Shown one piece after another: positions 45,483-54,137 of a stretch of DNA of 64,000 nucleotides. How positions within the stretch are numbered: position 1 is the stretch's first letter; each line of letters starts with the position of its first letter. Position numbers and translations under genes: made by a program. This DNA comes from Paracoccaceae bacterium (lineage in GTDB: Bacteria > Pseudomonadota > Alphaproteobacteria > Rhodobacterales > Rhodobacteraceae): NCBI GenBank assembly GCA_020446815.1, contig JAGRDY010000015.1, forward strand, positions 1 through 64,000. Reading direction: 5' to 3'. Under the pieces are notes generated by a model that did not search any database, was not told where the DNA came from, and worked only from the letters and a program-made list of their open reading frames with translations.

Positions 45483-46523
45483 CTAGCGCAGGACGTTGGT
45501 CCAGACGCGGTCTATCAGGCTTTGCGCCTTGGCGCTGCACGCGAAGGAAAAGACCACTTTCGCGTCGTCGGGCGCGTTGATTTCGGGCGCGTCGCGCATG
45601 GATGCATCCATGAATTCGGCCTGTCCGGCGATCGGCCCGCCGTAGCCGGTAAAGTTCGACTGAAGGGCCATGTTCTCGGGGTCCATCATGAAGTTCATGA
45701 AGGTCTTGGCGTTCTCCAAGTTCTCGGCGGAAGCCGGGATCATCAGGTTGTCGGCCCAGCCGATCACGCCCTCCTTGGGATAGGCGTAGACGAGTTCCTT
45801 GCCCTGCTCCTCGGCCAGTTCGCGTCCCTTGAAGGCATAACCGTTCCAGTGATCCGAGATGATCACGTCGCCATTGAGCAGCCGGTCGTTCATGCCCTCC
45901 GAACTGTAGACGAGAACATAGGGCTTCTGAGCCATGAGCAGATCCTGCACCTTCTGCATCTCGCCCGGGTCCTCGCTGCAGAATGGCGAGCCGAGATAGA
46001 GATGCGCCTGGTTGACGATCTCCTCGGGCGACTTGAAGACACTGATCCGGCCTTGCGCGGCCTCGGGCGGCTCGAAGAAGTCGGCATAGGAATCGATCGT
46101 CTTGCCAAGGAGGTCGGGGCGGTAAGCGATCGAGGCCGAGCCCCAGGTGAACGGGACCGAGTATTTCCGGCCCGGATCCCAGTCAACCTCGCGCCAGCGT
46201 TCCGCGACATGTTTGAAGTTCGGCAGTTCGGCGGCGTCGAATTCCTGCACCAGCCCTTCAGAGATGAAGATCGGCACGAAATTGCTGGTCGGCACAATGA
46301 TGTCGTAGCCGGTCGCCCCCGCCTGCAATTTGGCCAGCAGCGTCTCGTTGGTGTCATAAGTGTCGAGGGTGACGTCGATGCCGGTCTCCTTCTCGAACTT
46401 CTCGATCACCTCCGGCGAGGTATAGTCGGTCCAGTTATAGATGTTGAGCTTGCCTTCGGCATTGACCGCGCCAGCGGCCAGCGTGAGTGCCACGGATGTC
46501 AAGAGCGTCGTTTTCAGTTTCAT
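45483..46523 (-). CDS. Polyamine-type ABC transporter substrate-binding protein
   Basis: A 346-residue periplasmic binding protein of the PotD/PotF type. A signal peptide with an AxA-like site (LTLAAGAVNAEG, residues 14-25) is followed by LNIYNWTDYTSPEVIEKFEKETG, the standard opening of polyamine binders. GYDIIVPTSNFVPIFI, GSASIAYRPDLLG and VIISDHWNGYAF are typical of the ligand cleft. It is transcribed after the two permease genes, 22 bp from the last. Putrescine, spermidine or an acetylated polyamine are likely ligands. Confidence 0.9.
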   Translation of the reverse strand: MKLKTTLLTSVALTLAAGAVNAEGKLNIYNWTDYTSPEVIEKFEKETGIDVTLDTYDTNETLLAKLQAGATGYDIIVPTSNFVPIFISEGLVQEFDAAELPNFKHVAERWREVDWDPGRKYSVPFTWGSASIAYRPDLLGKTIDSYADFFEPPEAAQGRISVFKSPEEIVNQAHLYLGSPFCSEDPGEMQKVQDLLMAQKPYVLVYSSEGMNDRLLNGDVIISDHWNGYAFKGRELAEEQGKELVYAYPKEGVIGWADNLMIPASAENLENAKTFMNFMMDPENMALQSNFTGYGGPIAGQAEFMDASMRDAPEINAPDDAKVVFSFACSAKAQSLIDRVWTNVLR

Positions 46524-46545
46524 TTTCCTCTCCGTTGATTGTCGT

Positions 46546-47397
46546 TCAGTGGATGTTGCGGCCCGGCTTCTGCCGGGTCGTGAACCAGTACGCGGTGACC
46601 ATCGCGATCGAGAACAGAAGCAGGATCGACGAGACCGCGTTGACTTCGGGCGTGATGCCCTGGCGGATCATCGAATAGATGTAGACCGGCAGCGTTGTGT
46701 CGCCGGCGCCCGCCACCATCAGCGTGATGATGAAATCGTCCATCGAGATCACGAAGGCCAGCATCGCACCGGCCAGCACGCCGGGCATCAGAAGCGGCAG
46801 CGTGACCAGCCGGAACGTTTCCCAGTCCGAGGCGTAGAGATCGCGTGACGCCTGTTCGAGCGTGGTGTCCATGCCTTCGAGCCGGGCACGGATCGGCATG
46901 AAGGCGAAGGGGATGCAGAAGGTCGTGTGCGCGATGATCACGTTGCCGAGCCCGAGCCTGAGCCCGATGCTGGAAAAGAACACCAGCGTCGCCACCGCGG
47001 TGACGATCTCGGGCACCATCAGCGGCAGCGAAATGAGCCCGAGCAGCGCCACCTTGCCGCGGAACGCGCCGCCCCGCGCCAGCGCCAGCGCGGCCAGCGT
47101 CGCGCAGGTGGTGGAAATGGCGGTAGCCGAGACCGCGACAATCAGCGAGTTCATCGCCGCCTTGCGGATGTCGGCATCGGCCAGCGCCTGTGCATACCAG
47201 TCGGTGCTGAACCCGGTCCAGACCATGACGATGTTGCCTTCGTTGAACGAATAGGCGACCAGAACGCCGATCGGCAGGTAGAGAAAGGCGAGAAAGCAGA
47301 AGGCCAGTGTCTTCAGCCCCGGCACTTCACCGAACGCGCGGCGTACCTTCGTTCCGGGCAGCGCGGCGGCGGGAACAATGTCATCCTGCGCGGTCAT
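46546..47397 (-). CDS. Polyamine-type ABC transporter permease (PotC/PotI-like)
   Basis: A 283-residue inner-membrane permease with six predicted helices. The first is TLAFCFLAFLYLPIGVLVAYSFN, followed by TGFSTDWYAQALADADI as in PotC/PotI. The EAA loop contacting the ATPase is EQASRDLYASDWETFRLVTLPLLMPGVLAG (about residues 180-209). The ATG at 47397 overlaps the preceding permease stop (ATGA); the longer open frame lies inside that gene. Confidence 0.9.
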   Translation of the reverse strand: MTAQDDIVPAAALPGTKVRRAFGEVPGLKTLAFCFLAFLYLPIGVLVAYSFNEGNIVMVWTGFSTDWYAQALADADIRKAAMNSLIVAVSATAISTTCATLAALALARGGAFRGKVALLGLISLPLMVPEIVTAVATLVFFSSIGLRLGLGNVIIAHTTFCIPFAFMPIRARLEGMDTTLEQASRDLYASDWETFRLVTLPLLMPGVLAGAMLAFVISMDDFIITLMVAGAGDTTLPVYIYSMIRQGITPEVNAVSSILLLFSIAMVTAYWFTTRQKPGRNIH

Positions 47398-48302
47398 CGG
47401 CGCATCTCCATGGCTTTGGCGCCACGCGCGGCGCGGGCATAGAGCATCAGGAACGCAATCACGAAAGCGAGAAGGATCATCGCGATGGCCGAACCGAAGG
47501 GCCAGTTGCGGGCGGTCGAAAACTGGAACTGCACCAGCGTGCCGAGCATCAGCTTCTTGCCGCCGCCAAGAAGGTCGGGCTGAATGAACGCGCCGAGGCT
47601 CGGGATGAAGACCAGAAGGCAACCCGCGACGATGCCCGGTTTCGAGAGCGGGATGACGATCCGGGAAAATGTTTCCCAGCGCGAGGAATAAAGATCGGCG
47701 CCGGCTTCGACGAGGCTGAAGTCGAGCTTCTCGAGGCTCGCGTAGATCGGCAGCACCATCAGCGGGATGAAGGTATAGGTCAGCCCGACGGCGATGGCGA
47801 AATCGGAATACATCAGGCCCAGCGTTTCGCCCTCGCCCAGCAGCCCGGCCCAGCGGAACGGCGCCTCGATCACCCCGTTGCGGCCGAGGATGATGATCCA
47901 GGCGAAGGTGCGCACAAGCTGATTGGTCCAGAACGGAATGGTGATCAGCAGAATCCACATGTTGCGCTGGCCGAGCGGGCGGCGGGCGATGAACCAGGCA
48001 ACCGGAAAGCCGACGATCAGACACGACACCGTCGCGACGAGCGCGAGAAAGAACGACCGCGCGATGATGATGAGATAGCCGGAACTGAGCCGCAGGCTGT
48101 CGTCAAGCAGCCGTTCATAAAACAACTGCACATAGGCGTCGCCGGAAAAGCTCCATGTGACGCCACCGAAGGACTTCGCTTCGAGAAACGAATATACCCC
48201 CATGATCGCCACTGGCACCAGCATGAATGCGCCGACGATCAGGACCGCAGGTCCGAGCGCCAGTGAGCGACGCAGAGTGGCATTTTCCGGCAGGTTGGCC
48301 AT
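47394..48302 (-). CDS. Polyamine-type ABC transporter permease (PotB/PotH-like)
   Basis: A 302-residue permease with six helices, starting with ALGPAVLIVGAFMLVPVAIMGVYSFLEA. The EAA-type loop is VEAGADLYSSRWETFSRIVIPLSKPGIVAG (about residues 210-239). It pairs with the downstream permease to form the membrane channel. The start is ATG at 48302, sharing a base with the ATPase stop (TGATG); a GTG directly before it is the alternative. Confidence 0.9.
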   Translation of the reverse strand: MANLPENATLRRSLALGPAVLIVGAFMLVPVAIMGVYSFLEAKSFGGVTWSFSGDAYVQLFYERLLDDSLRLSSGYLIIIARSFFLALVATVSCLIVGFPVAWFIARRPLGQRNMWILLITIPFWTNQLVRTFAWIIILGRNGVIEAPFRWAGLLGEGETLGLMYSDFAIAVGLTYTFIPLMVLPIYASLEKLDFSLVEAGADLYSSRWETFSRIVIPLSKPGIVAGCLLVFIPSLGAFIQPDLLGGGKKLMLGTLVQFQFSTARNWPFGSAIAMILLAFVIAFLMLYARAARGAKAMEMRR

Positions 48303-49456
48303 CACTCCTCCAGCACCTGGAGCGAGCGCGGATCGAGTTTCACGCCTACCCGGTCGCCAGCCGCGCGACGCGGCTGATCGACATCTGCAATGCGCTCGGA
48401 AACAAGAAGCGGCGTCGCCTCGCCGATATCGACCTCCATCAGGCAGGCATTGCCGAGATACTGGAGCGTCGCGACCACGCCATCGACGCTACCCTGCCCC
48501 GGCGCGCCAAGCCGTACCTTTTCGGGCCGCAGGAACAGCGTCACATCGCGCTGGCCCGCCCGTGCCTTCTTGCCGTCGGCCCTGAGTTCGAGCCCGCCAA
48601 TGGTCTTGCAGGTCACTTCGGTGTTGGCGCGCGACATGATCGCGGCCTTGATGAAATTCGCGTCGCCGACAAAGCCCGCGACGAAGCGGTTGGCGGGGCG
48701 TTCGTAGATTTCGGTGGGCGTGCCCACCTGCTGGACAAGACCATCGGACATCACCGCGATCCGGTCCGACATCGACAGCGCCTCGTCCTGGTCATGGGTG
48801 ACGAAGATGAAGGTGATCCCGGTCTTGGCCTGGATCTGCTTCAGCTCCTGGCGCATCGCCTGGCGCAGTTTCAGGTCGAGCGCCGAAAGCGGTTCGTCGA
48901 GCAGGAGCACCTTGGGGTGCGGCGCAAGCGCCCGCGCCAGCGCCACGCGCTGCTGCTGGCCGCCCGAAAGCTGTGTCGGCCGACGGTCGGCGAAGGTTTC
49001 CATCTTCACCAGCCTCAGTGTCTCGGCCACGGCCGCCGCTATTTCGTCGGCGGGCCGGCGCAGGCGGCGCAGCCCATAGGCGACGTTTTCGGCCACGGTC
49101 ATATGCGGAAAAAGCGCATAGTGCTGAAACACCGTGTTCACCGGGCGGCGATGCGCAGAGACATCCATGATGTTCTGCCCGAACAGGCGGATCGTGCCAC
49201 CGGTCGCATGTTCGAACCCCGCGAGTGCGCGCAAAAGCGTTGTCTTGCCGCAGCCCGACGGGCCGAGCAGCGTGAAGAATTCGTTGTCGCGGATTTCGAA
49301 GGATATGCCCCGCAGGGCCTGCACCGCGCTGGCGCCCCTTCCATAGGTCTTGCGGACATCTTCGAGGACGATCGCGGGTGCGGCGCCGGTGCCGGGCCGC
49401 GAAGGCATGTCGGAATGCAGTGGTGTGACGGTTGCGGCCTCTGGGGTCCGGGGCAT
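48302..49456 (-). CDS. Polyamine-type ABC transporter ATP-binding protein (PotA/PotG-like)
   Basis: A 384-residue ATPase. Walker A is LGPSGCGKTTLLR near residue 68, the Q loop VFQHYALFPHMTV, signature LSGGQQQRVALARAL, Walker B LLLDEPLSALD and the switch His in VTHDQDEAL. A C-terminal TOBE domain (about 290-380) follows as in PotA. The ATG at 49456 lies 4 bp after the flavoprotein stop, with GGAG 8 nt upstream in that gene's end; longer starts inside it are unlikely. Confidence 0.92.
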   Translation of the reverse strand: MPRTPEAATVTPLHSDMPSRPGTGAAPAIVLEDVRKTYGRGASAVQALRGISFEIRDNEFFTLLGPSGCGKTTLLRALAGFEHATGGTIRLFGQNIMDVSAHRRPVNTVFQHYALFPHMTVAENVAYGLRRLRRPADEIAAAVAETLRLVKMETFADRRPTQLSGGQQQRVALARALAPHPKVLLLDEPLSALDLKLRQAMRQELKQIQAKTGITFIFVTHDQDEALSMSDRIAVMSDGLVQQVGTPTEIYERPANRFVAGFVGDANFIKAAIMSRANTEVTCKTIGGLELRADGKKARAGQRDVTLFLRPEKVRLGAPGQGSVDGVVATLQYLGNACLMEVDIGEATPLLVSERIADVDQPRRAAGDRVGVKLDPRSLQVLEE

Positions 49457-49460
49457 TGCG

Positions 49461-51548
49461 TCACTCCACCGCTGTAATTTCGGTAACTTCACGTCGGAAG
49501 GAGAGCGCGCCATTCAAGGGTTCGCCATCAAGTTCACGGGCGAACCGGTGGCCTGCATAGGTCGCCCAGGCAATCGGTGCCGGCGCATCGGCATCCCCGA
49601 TCCGCCGGACCGATTTGATGCCGGCGGCCGCCCATTCGCCATCGCGGGCTTTCAGATCGTGCCAGAGCGCATCCTCGGGCAGGCGCGTCGTCACGAGGAC
49701 GACGGCATCGCATGCCAGCTCGCGTTTGCGTCCGGTGAACGCGCAGGATAATGTCACCCCCTTTGCGCCGACGGCGCTGACCGCCTGTGCGGTGACGATG
49801 GTGACGCCAAGTTCGATCATCCGCGACTGGATGCGGATCTGTTCCAGCGTGTTCAGCGCCCATTCCGAAACGAGGTTCGCGGGCGTCACCAGCGTCACTT
49901 TCGCACCTTTCTGCACCAGCAGTTCGGCAAGAACGCCGCCCATGTAATAGTGATCGTCGTCATAAAGGACGATCTCGCCGCCTTTTGGCAGATTGCCCGC
50001 CATCAGGTCGTCGGGCGTGAAGACCGGCATCGCCGTGTCGATCGCGATCGGCGCAAGGTTGTGGCGTGCAACACCATCGCGCCGCCAGGTCGAGCCGGTG
50101 GCGATCGCGACATGCTCGAAACCGAAGTCCAGGACGTCCTGTGCCGAAAGCGCCGAGTCGAAATAAACTCCGACATTTGTCATTTGCCCGATCTGGTGCG
50201 CACGGTAGTCGCGCACCCGGCCCCAGGCGGCAAGCCCCGGAAGCCGGCTTTCAAGCCGCACCCGCCCGCCAAGCTCGGTCCCGGCCTCGGCCAGCGCCAC
50301 CTCGTAGCCGCGCATGGCGGCGGCGCGCGCGGCCTCGAGACCGGCAGGCCCGGCGCCAATCACCAAGACCGTGGCACTTTCGCCCTTGGCGTTCATCCTT
50401 TCGGGGTGCCAGCCCTTGCGCCATTCTTCCATGAAGGTCGGATTCTGTGTACAGCGGCTGATCGACTGGGTCATGTCGCCCGAGACACAGATATTGCAGC
50501 CGATGCATTCGCGGATGTCCTCGATCCGCCCTTCGTCGATCTTGCGCGGAATGAACGGATCGGCGATCGACGGCCGCGCGGCACCAATGAAGTCAAGCAC
50601 CCCGCGCCTGACCTGGCTGACCATCGCGTCGGGCGAGGTGAAACGACCGACGCCGACGACCGGCTTGTCGGTCAGAGCCTTGATGCCGCCGACGAGCGGT
50701 TCCTGCGCGCCTTCCTCGACAAAGCGCGACGGGCCCGAGCAATCCTCCCAGGTGCCGTGGCCGAGATCCCAAAGATCGGGGAGGTCGCTGTGCATCTCGA
50801 TCAGGTCGCGCACCTCGGCATTTTCAAGCCCGCCCATCTCGTGCAACGACAGCCGCACGCCAATCGCCATCGTGTCGCCGACGGCATCCTTGCCCTCTTC
50901 GATCAACTCGCGAAAAAGCCGGGCACGGTTCTCGAGGCTGCCGCCATATTCGTCCGAGCGCTGGTTGGTAAGCGGCGACAGGAAATGCTGAACAACGCCG
51001 AAGCCGTGCGCGCCGTAAAGCTCGATAAGGTCATAGCCTGCTCGCTTCGCCCGCTTGTAGGCGTCGCGATGCCAGCGGCGAAGATCACGAATATCCGTCT
51101 TGTCCATCGCTCGGGTTGAGACAGGATCCTTGTAGAAGGTCAGGATCGGCGCGCTCATCGGTCCGCGCGGCACTTCGCGGGTGTAGAGATTCGAGCCGTT
51201 GACGCCGCTATAGGCGAGCTCGATTCCCGCAAGCGCACCTTGGCTTTTCATCGCCTCGGCCATCCGGGCCAGCGCCGGGATGTCCTTGTCATCCCACAGC
51301 CGCAGTTCGATGAAGGGCGTGATTTCCGAGGACGGATGCAGTTCCACCTGCTCGGTGAAGATCACGCCCCAGCCGCCCTCGGCCTTGACACGCCGCATCT
51401 CCACCACGGCGGACGGGTCACGATAGCCGCCGCCATTGCAATGCGGCACCTGGAAAAAGCGGTTTTTTGCCGTCACCGGGCCGATCCGCACCGGCTCGAA
51501 CAGAATGTCGTAGCGGGGATCGCGTTTCGATGCGTTATCCTTCGCCAT
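49461..51548 (-). CDS. Trimethylamine/histamine dehydrogenase-like iron-sulfur flavoprotein
   Basis: A 695-residue fusion of an old-yellow-enzyme barrel, a 4Fe-4S site and an ADP/NAD-type domain. It follows the TMADH pattern closely. Cys37 in QVPHCNGGG matches the cysteine that binds FMN covalently (6-S-cysteinyl), and Tyr178/His181 in YGAH match catalytic residues. The cluster ligands are CIGCNIC (348, 351, 354) plus Cys366 in CTQNP; ARPSIADPF and WRKGWHPE are also shared. Such enzymes oxidatively deaminate amines (trimethylamine, dimethylamine, histamine, putrescine-like) to aldehydes and pass electrons to ETF. It lies between an aldehyde dehydrogenase and an amine importer. Confidence 0.88.
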   Translation of the reverse strand: MAKDNASKRDPRYDILFEPVRIGPVTAKNRFFQVPHCNGGGYRDPSAVVEMRRVKAEGGWGVIFTEQVELHPSSEITPFIELRLWDDKDIPALARMAEAMKSQGALAGIELAYSGVNGSNLYTREVPRGPMSAPILTFYKDPVSTRAMDKTDIRDLRRWHRDAYKRAKRAGYDLIELYGAHGFGVVQHFLSPLTNQRSDEYGGSLENRARLFRELIEEGKDAVGDTMAIGVRLSLHEMGGLENAEVRDLIEMHSDLPDLWDLGHGTWEDCSGPSRFVEEGAQEPLVGGIKALTDKPVVGVGRFTSPDAMVSQVRRGVLDFIGAARPSIADPFIPRKIDEGRIEDIRECIGCNICVSGDMTQSISRCTQNPTFMEEWRKGWHPERMNAKGESATVLVIGAGPAGLEAARAAAMRGYEVALAEAGTELGGRVRLESRLPGLAAWGRVRDYRAHQIGQMTNVGVYFDSALSAQDVLDFGFEHVAIATGSTWRRDGVARHNLAPIAIDTAMPVFTPDDLMAGNLPKGGEIVLYDDDHYYMGGVLAELLVQKGAKVTLVTPANLVSEWALNTLEQIRIQSRMIELGVTIVTAQAVSAVGAKGVTLSCAFTGRKRELACDAVVLVTTRLPEDALWHDLKARDGEWAAAGIKSVRRIGDADAPAPIAWATYAGHRFARELDGEPLNGALSFRREVTEITAVE

Positions 51549-51594
51549 TGCCGGGGTATTCCTTCCTGTCTGTTGCAAAGAACCGAACGGGGCG

Positions 51595-53085
51595 TCATCC
51601 CCCGGCAGCGGCGGGTACCTCGTACCAGCCAAGGCCGCCGCCGGGCAGCCAGCGGGTCTTCTGCTTGGGTTCGAGAAAGCTCTCGAGCCCCCAGCGGCCG
51701 AGTTCACGGCCCATGCCGCTTTTCTTGACGCCGCCCCAGGGGGCCTGAATGACCACCATGTTATTGCAGTTCTGCCAGGTGATGCCCGCGTCGAGCGCAT
51801 CCGCCACCCTCTCGGCGCGCGCCTCGTCCTTGCTGAGCACGGTCGCGGCGAGCCCGTAGGGCGTGTCATTGGCGCGCCGGATCGCCTCGGCCTCGTCCTT
51901 GAAGCGCATGACGGAAAGGACCGGGCCAAAGATTTCATCGGTCCAGATCGTCATGTCGTCTGCCACGTCGGAGAAAATCGTCGGCGCGACGAAATAGCCC
52001 TTGTCGAATCCCGCCGGGCGGGCGCCCCCCGTCAGAAGCGTCGCGCCCGCCTTCCGGCCTGCCTCGATATAGGACATGACCTTGTCATACTGCGCCTGGC
52101 TGACGAGCGGCCCCATCTTGACGCCCTCGGCATTGCCGCTGCCGATACGGATCGCTTCGGCCACCTCGGTCAACCGCTTGAGGAAGCGGTCGGCGATCGT
52201 GTCATGGATCAGCAACCGCGAGGTCGCGGTACAGACCTGGCCCTGGTTGACGAAGGCGCCGAAAGCCACCCATTCGACGGCAGGATCTATATCGACATCA
52301 TCAAAGACGATGACGGGATTCTTGCCGCCAAGTTCGAGACTCACACGCTTCAGGTCTTCGGCCGCGATCCGCATGATGTGCTTGCCCGTCGCGGTGGAGC
52401 CGGTGAAGGAAATCTTGTCGATGCCGGGGTGGCGCACCAGCGCCTCGCCTGCCTCCGGCCCGGTGCCGGTAACGACGTTGAGCACGCCCGCCGGCAAACC
52501 CGCATCAGCGATGATCCGCGCCAGTTCGAGCGATGAGAGCGAAGTGAATTCCGACGGCTTGACCACGGCGCAGCAGCCCGCCGCAATGGCCGGAGCGACC
52601 TTCCAGGTAAACTGCTCGAGCGGAAAGTTCCAGGGCGTGATCATCCCGACCACCCCGATCGGCCGATAGGCGACGGTCGATTTCATCGCCTCTCCCGGCA
52701 GGTCGACAGCCTCTTCACCCTTCGCGTCCAGCCCTTCGGCAAGGCCGGCATACATCTCGTAGATCTGCGCGATGGTATCGACATCGATGTAGGATTCGGC
52801 CAAAGGCTTGCCGTTGTCCCGCGTCTCCAGTGCCGCCAACCCATCGCGGTTGGCATTGATCCCCTTGGAAATCTCTCTCAGGACCTTTGCCCGCTCGGCG
52901 CCGCTCGTCCGCTTCCATCCACTGTCGAATGCCTTGCGGGCCGCGCTCACTGCGGCATCGACATCCGCGGCATTGCCGGCAGGTACGCTGTCGAAAGGCT
53001 CCCCGGTTGCCGGATCAATGCATTGGATGCGCTTTCCGGAGCGCCCTGCGATAAATGCGCTTCCGATGAAAAGCCCGCGGTCCAT
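51595..53085 (-). CDS. Aldehyde dehydrogenase (betaine aldehyde dehydrogenase-like)
   Basis: A 496-residue NAD(P)-dependent aldehyde dehydrogenase. Key motifs are GVVGMITPWNFPLEQFTWKVAPA, FTGSTATGK for the cofactor, the general base in LELGGKNP and the nucleophile in NQGQVCTATSR, with EIFGPVLSV near the C-terminus. It groups by eye with betaine/gamma-aminobutyraldehyde dehydrogenases. The ATG at 53085 has GGGAGAG upstream. It is the first gene of the operon; oxidising the aldehyde made by the following flavoprotein is the natural role. Confidence 0.92.
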   Translation of the reverse strand: MDRGLFIGSAFIAGRSGKRIQCIDPATGEPFDSVPAGNAADVDAAVSAARKAFDSGWKRTSGAERAKVLREISKGINANRDGLAALETRDNGKPLAESYIDVDTIAQIYEMYAGLAEGLDAKGEEAVDLPGEAMKSTVAYRPIGVVGMITPWNFPLEQFTWKVAPAIAAGCCAVVKPSEFTSLSSLELARIIADAGLPAGVLNVVTGTGPEAGEALVRHPGIDKISFTGSTATGKHIMRIAAEDLKRVSLELGGKNPVIVFDDVDIDPAVEWVAFGAFVNQGQVCTATSRLLIHDTIADRFLKRLTEVAEAIRIGSGNAEGVKMGPLVSQAQYDKVMSYIEAGRKAGATLLTGGARPAGFDKGYFVAPTIFSDVADDMTIWTDEIFGPVLSVMRFKDEAEAIRRANDTPYGLAATVLSKDEARAERVADALDAGITWQNCNNMVVIQAPWGGVKKSGMGRELGRWGLESFLEPKQKTRWLPGGGLGWYEVPAAAGG

Positions 53086-53138
53086 CGCTCTCTCCCGACT
53101 GCAATTTCATTCGCTGTTTGTACATACTAGAGACGCGT

Positions 53139-53190
53139 CCTTACGCAAGTTAAGGATAAATATACTGATCGTTGCATAGACGTTATCTAT
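53139..53190 (-). promoter_or_regulatory. Two LysR-type dyads in the amine-operon promoter
   Basis: CCTTACGCAAGTTAAGG (53139-53155) and ATAGACGTTATCTAT (53176-53190) are both T-N11-A dyads, centred 36 bp apart and about 60-100 bp upstream of the aldehyde dehydrogenase start. On the leftward strand a weak TTAACT/TAGTAT pair 18 bp apart overlaps the first dyad. The arrangement fits a LysR-controlled promoter. Confidence 0.55.
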
Positions 53191-53438
53191 ATTACGACCT
53201 GGCTTGACGGTGGGCTGCAATACATCAGGCGCGCAGGCCCCGCGCATTCGGTGGCTCGCGAATTTCCCAATCAGACTGGGCCGACCGAATGCTGCCGTCG
53301 CAAAAGCCCTGGCAGGGGACAAATACGAAGGTCTGCGAACGATTGTGTGGCCTTTCACAAGCCCGCGACAGGACCAAGGCCCGAAACCGGCCCGAAACCG
53401 GCGTGGTACTCTCCCGGCGCCCGGCGGAAGGCTGCCGC
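53191..53438. other. Intergenic region upstream of the amine operon
   Basis: About 250 bp between the LysR-type dyads and the end of the livF-like gene. No gene was recognised. A 10-bp direct repeat CCCGAAACCG occurs twice near 53380-53400. Part of it must carry the end of the leftward importer transcript, but no convincing terminator was found. Confidence 0.4.
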
Positions 53439-54137
53439 TCAGAGGTAGAGGTGCCGGACGGTGTCGTCACGCAGCAGTTCCGCGCTGGTACCGCTGGCGG
53501 CGACGCGGCCGCGGATCAGCAGGTATCCGCGATCCGCGATGGACAAAGCGGTCTCGGCGTTCTGTTCGATCAGCAGCACCGTCGTGCCGCTTCGGTGAAT
53601 ATCGGCGACGATGGCGAAATATTCGTCGATCAGCTTCGGTGAAAGGCCAAGTGACGGTTCGTCCATGACCACGAAGGACGGTTCGCCTATCAGCGCGCGG
53701 GCCAGTGCAACCATGGCCTGCTCGCCGCCCGAAAGGGTGCCTGCCTCCTGCCTCAGGCGTTCGCCGATACGCGGGAACAACTCGCCCATCTCCGCGAGCC
53801 GCTGCACGAACGGTGCGGCGCAGGCAGAGGCATCGTAGCCGAGCTGGAGGTTCTGCCGCACGGTGAGCGAGGGGAAGAGCCGCCGGCCCTCGGGCACGAA
53901 GCCCACACCAAGCGCGCCCAGCCGCTCGGCCCCGATCGCCGCAACGTTCTGGCCCATCACCCTCAGCTGGCCCCGATCTGGCGCGATCAGGCCGCAGATC
54001 GTGTTGAAGGTGGTGCTCTTGCCCGCACCATTCGGGCCGAGCAGGCAGACGAGTTCGCCCTTCGCCACGGTCAGAGACAGATCGCGCAGCATCGGTACCG
54101 CCCCGTAACTCGTCGAGATTGCGGAAAGCTCAAGCAT
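53439..54137 (-). CDS. livF: Branched-chain amino acid-type ABC transporter ATPase, LivF-like
   Basis: A 232-residue ATPase of the HAAT (LivF) class. Walker A is LGPNGAGKSTTFN (residues about 36-48), then VGFVPEGRRLFPSLTV, the signature LSGGEQAMVALARAL, Walker B FVVMDEPSLGLSP and LLIEQNAETAL. The ATG at 54137 overlaps the livG end by 8 bp and gives the usual LivF start. It is the last gene of the leftward coxM-to-livF run. Substrate need not be an amino acid; such importers often carry aromatic or heterocyclic acids and amides. Confidence 0.9.
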   Translation of the reverse strand: MLELSAISTSYGAVPMLRDLSLTVAKGELVCLLGPNGAGKSTTFNTICGLIAPDRGQLRVMGQNVAAIGAERLGALGVGFVPEGRRLFPSLTVRQNLQLGYDASACAAPFVQRLAEMGELFPRIGERLRQEAGTLSGGEQAMVALARALIGEPSFVVMDEPSLGLSPKLIDEYFAIVADIHRSGTTVLLIEQNAETALSIADRGYLLIRGRVAASGTSAELLRDDTVRHLYL

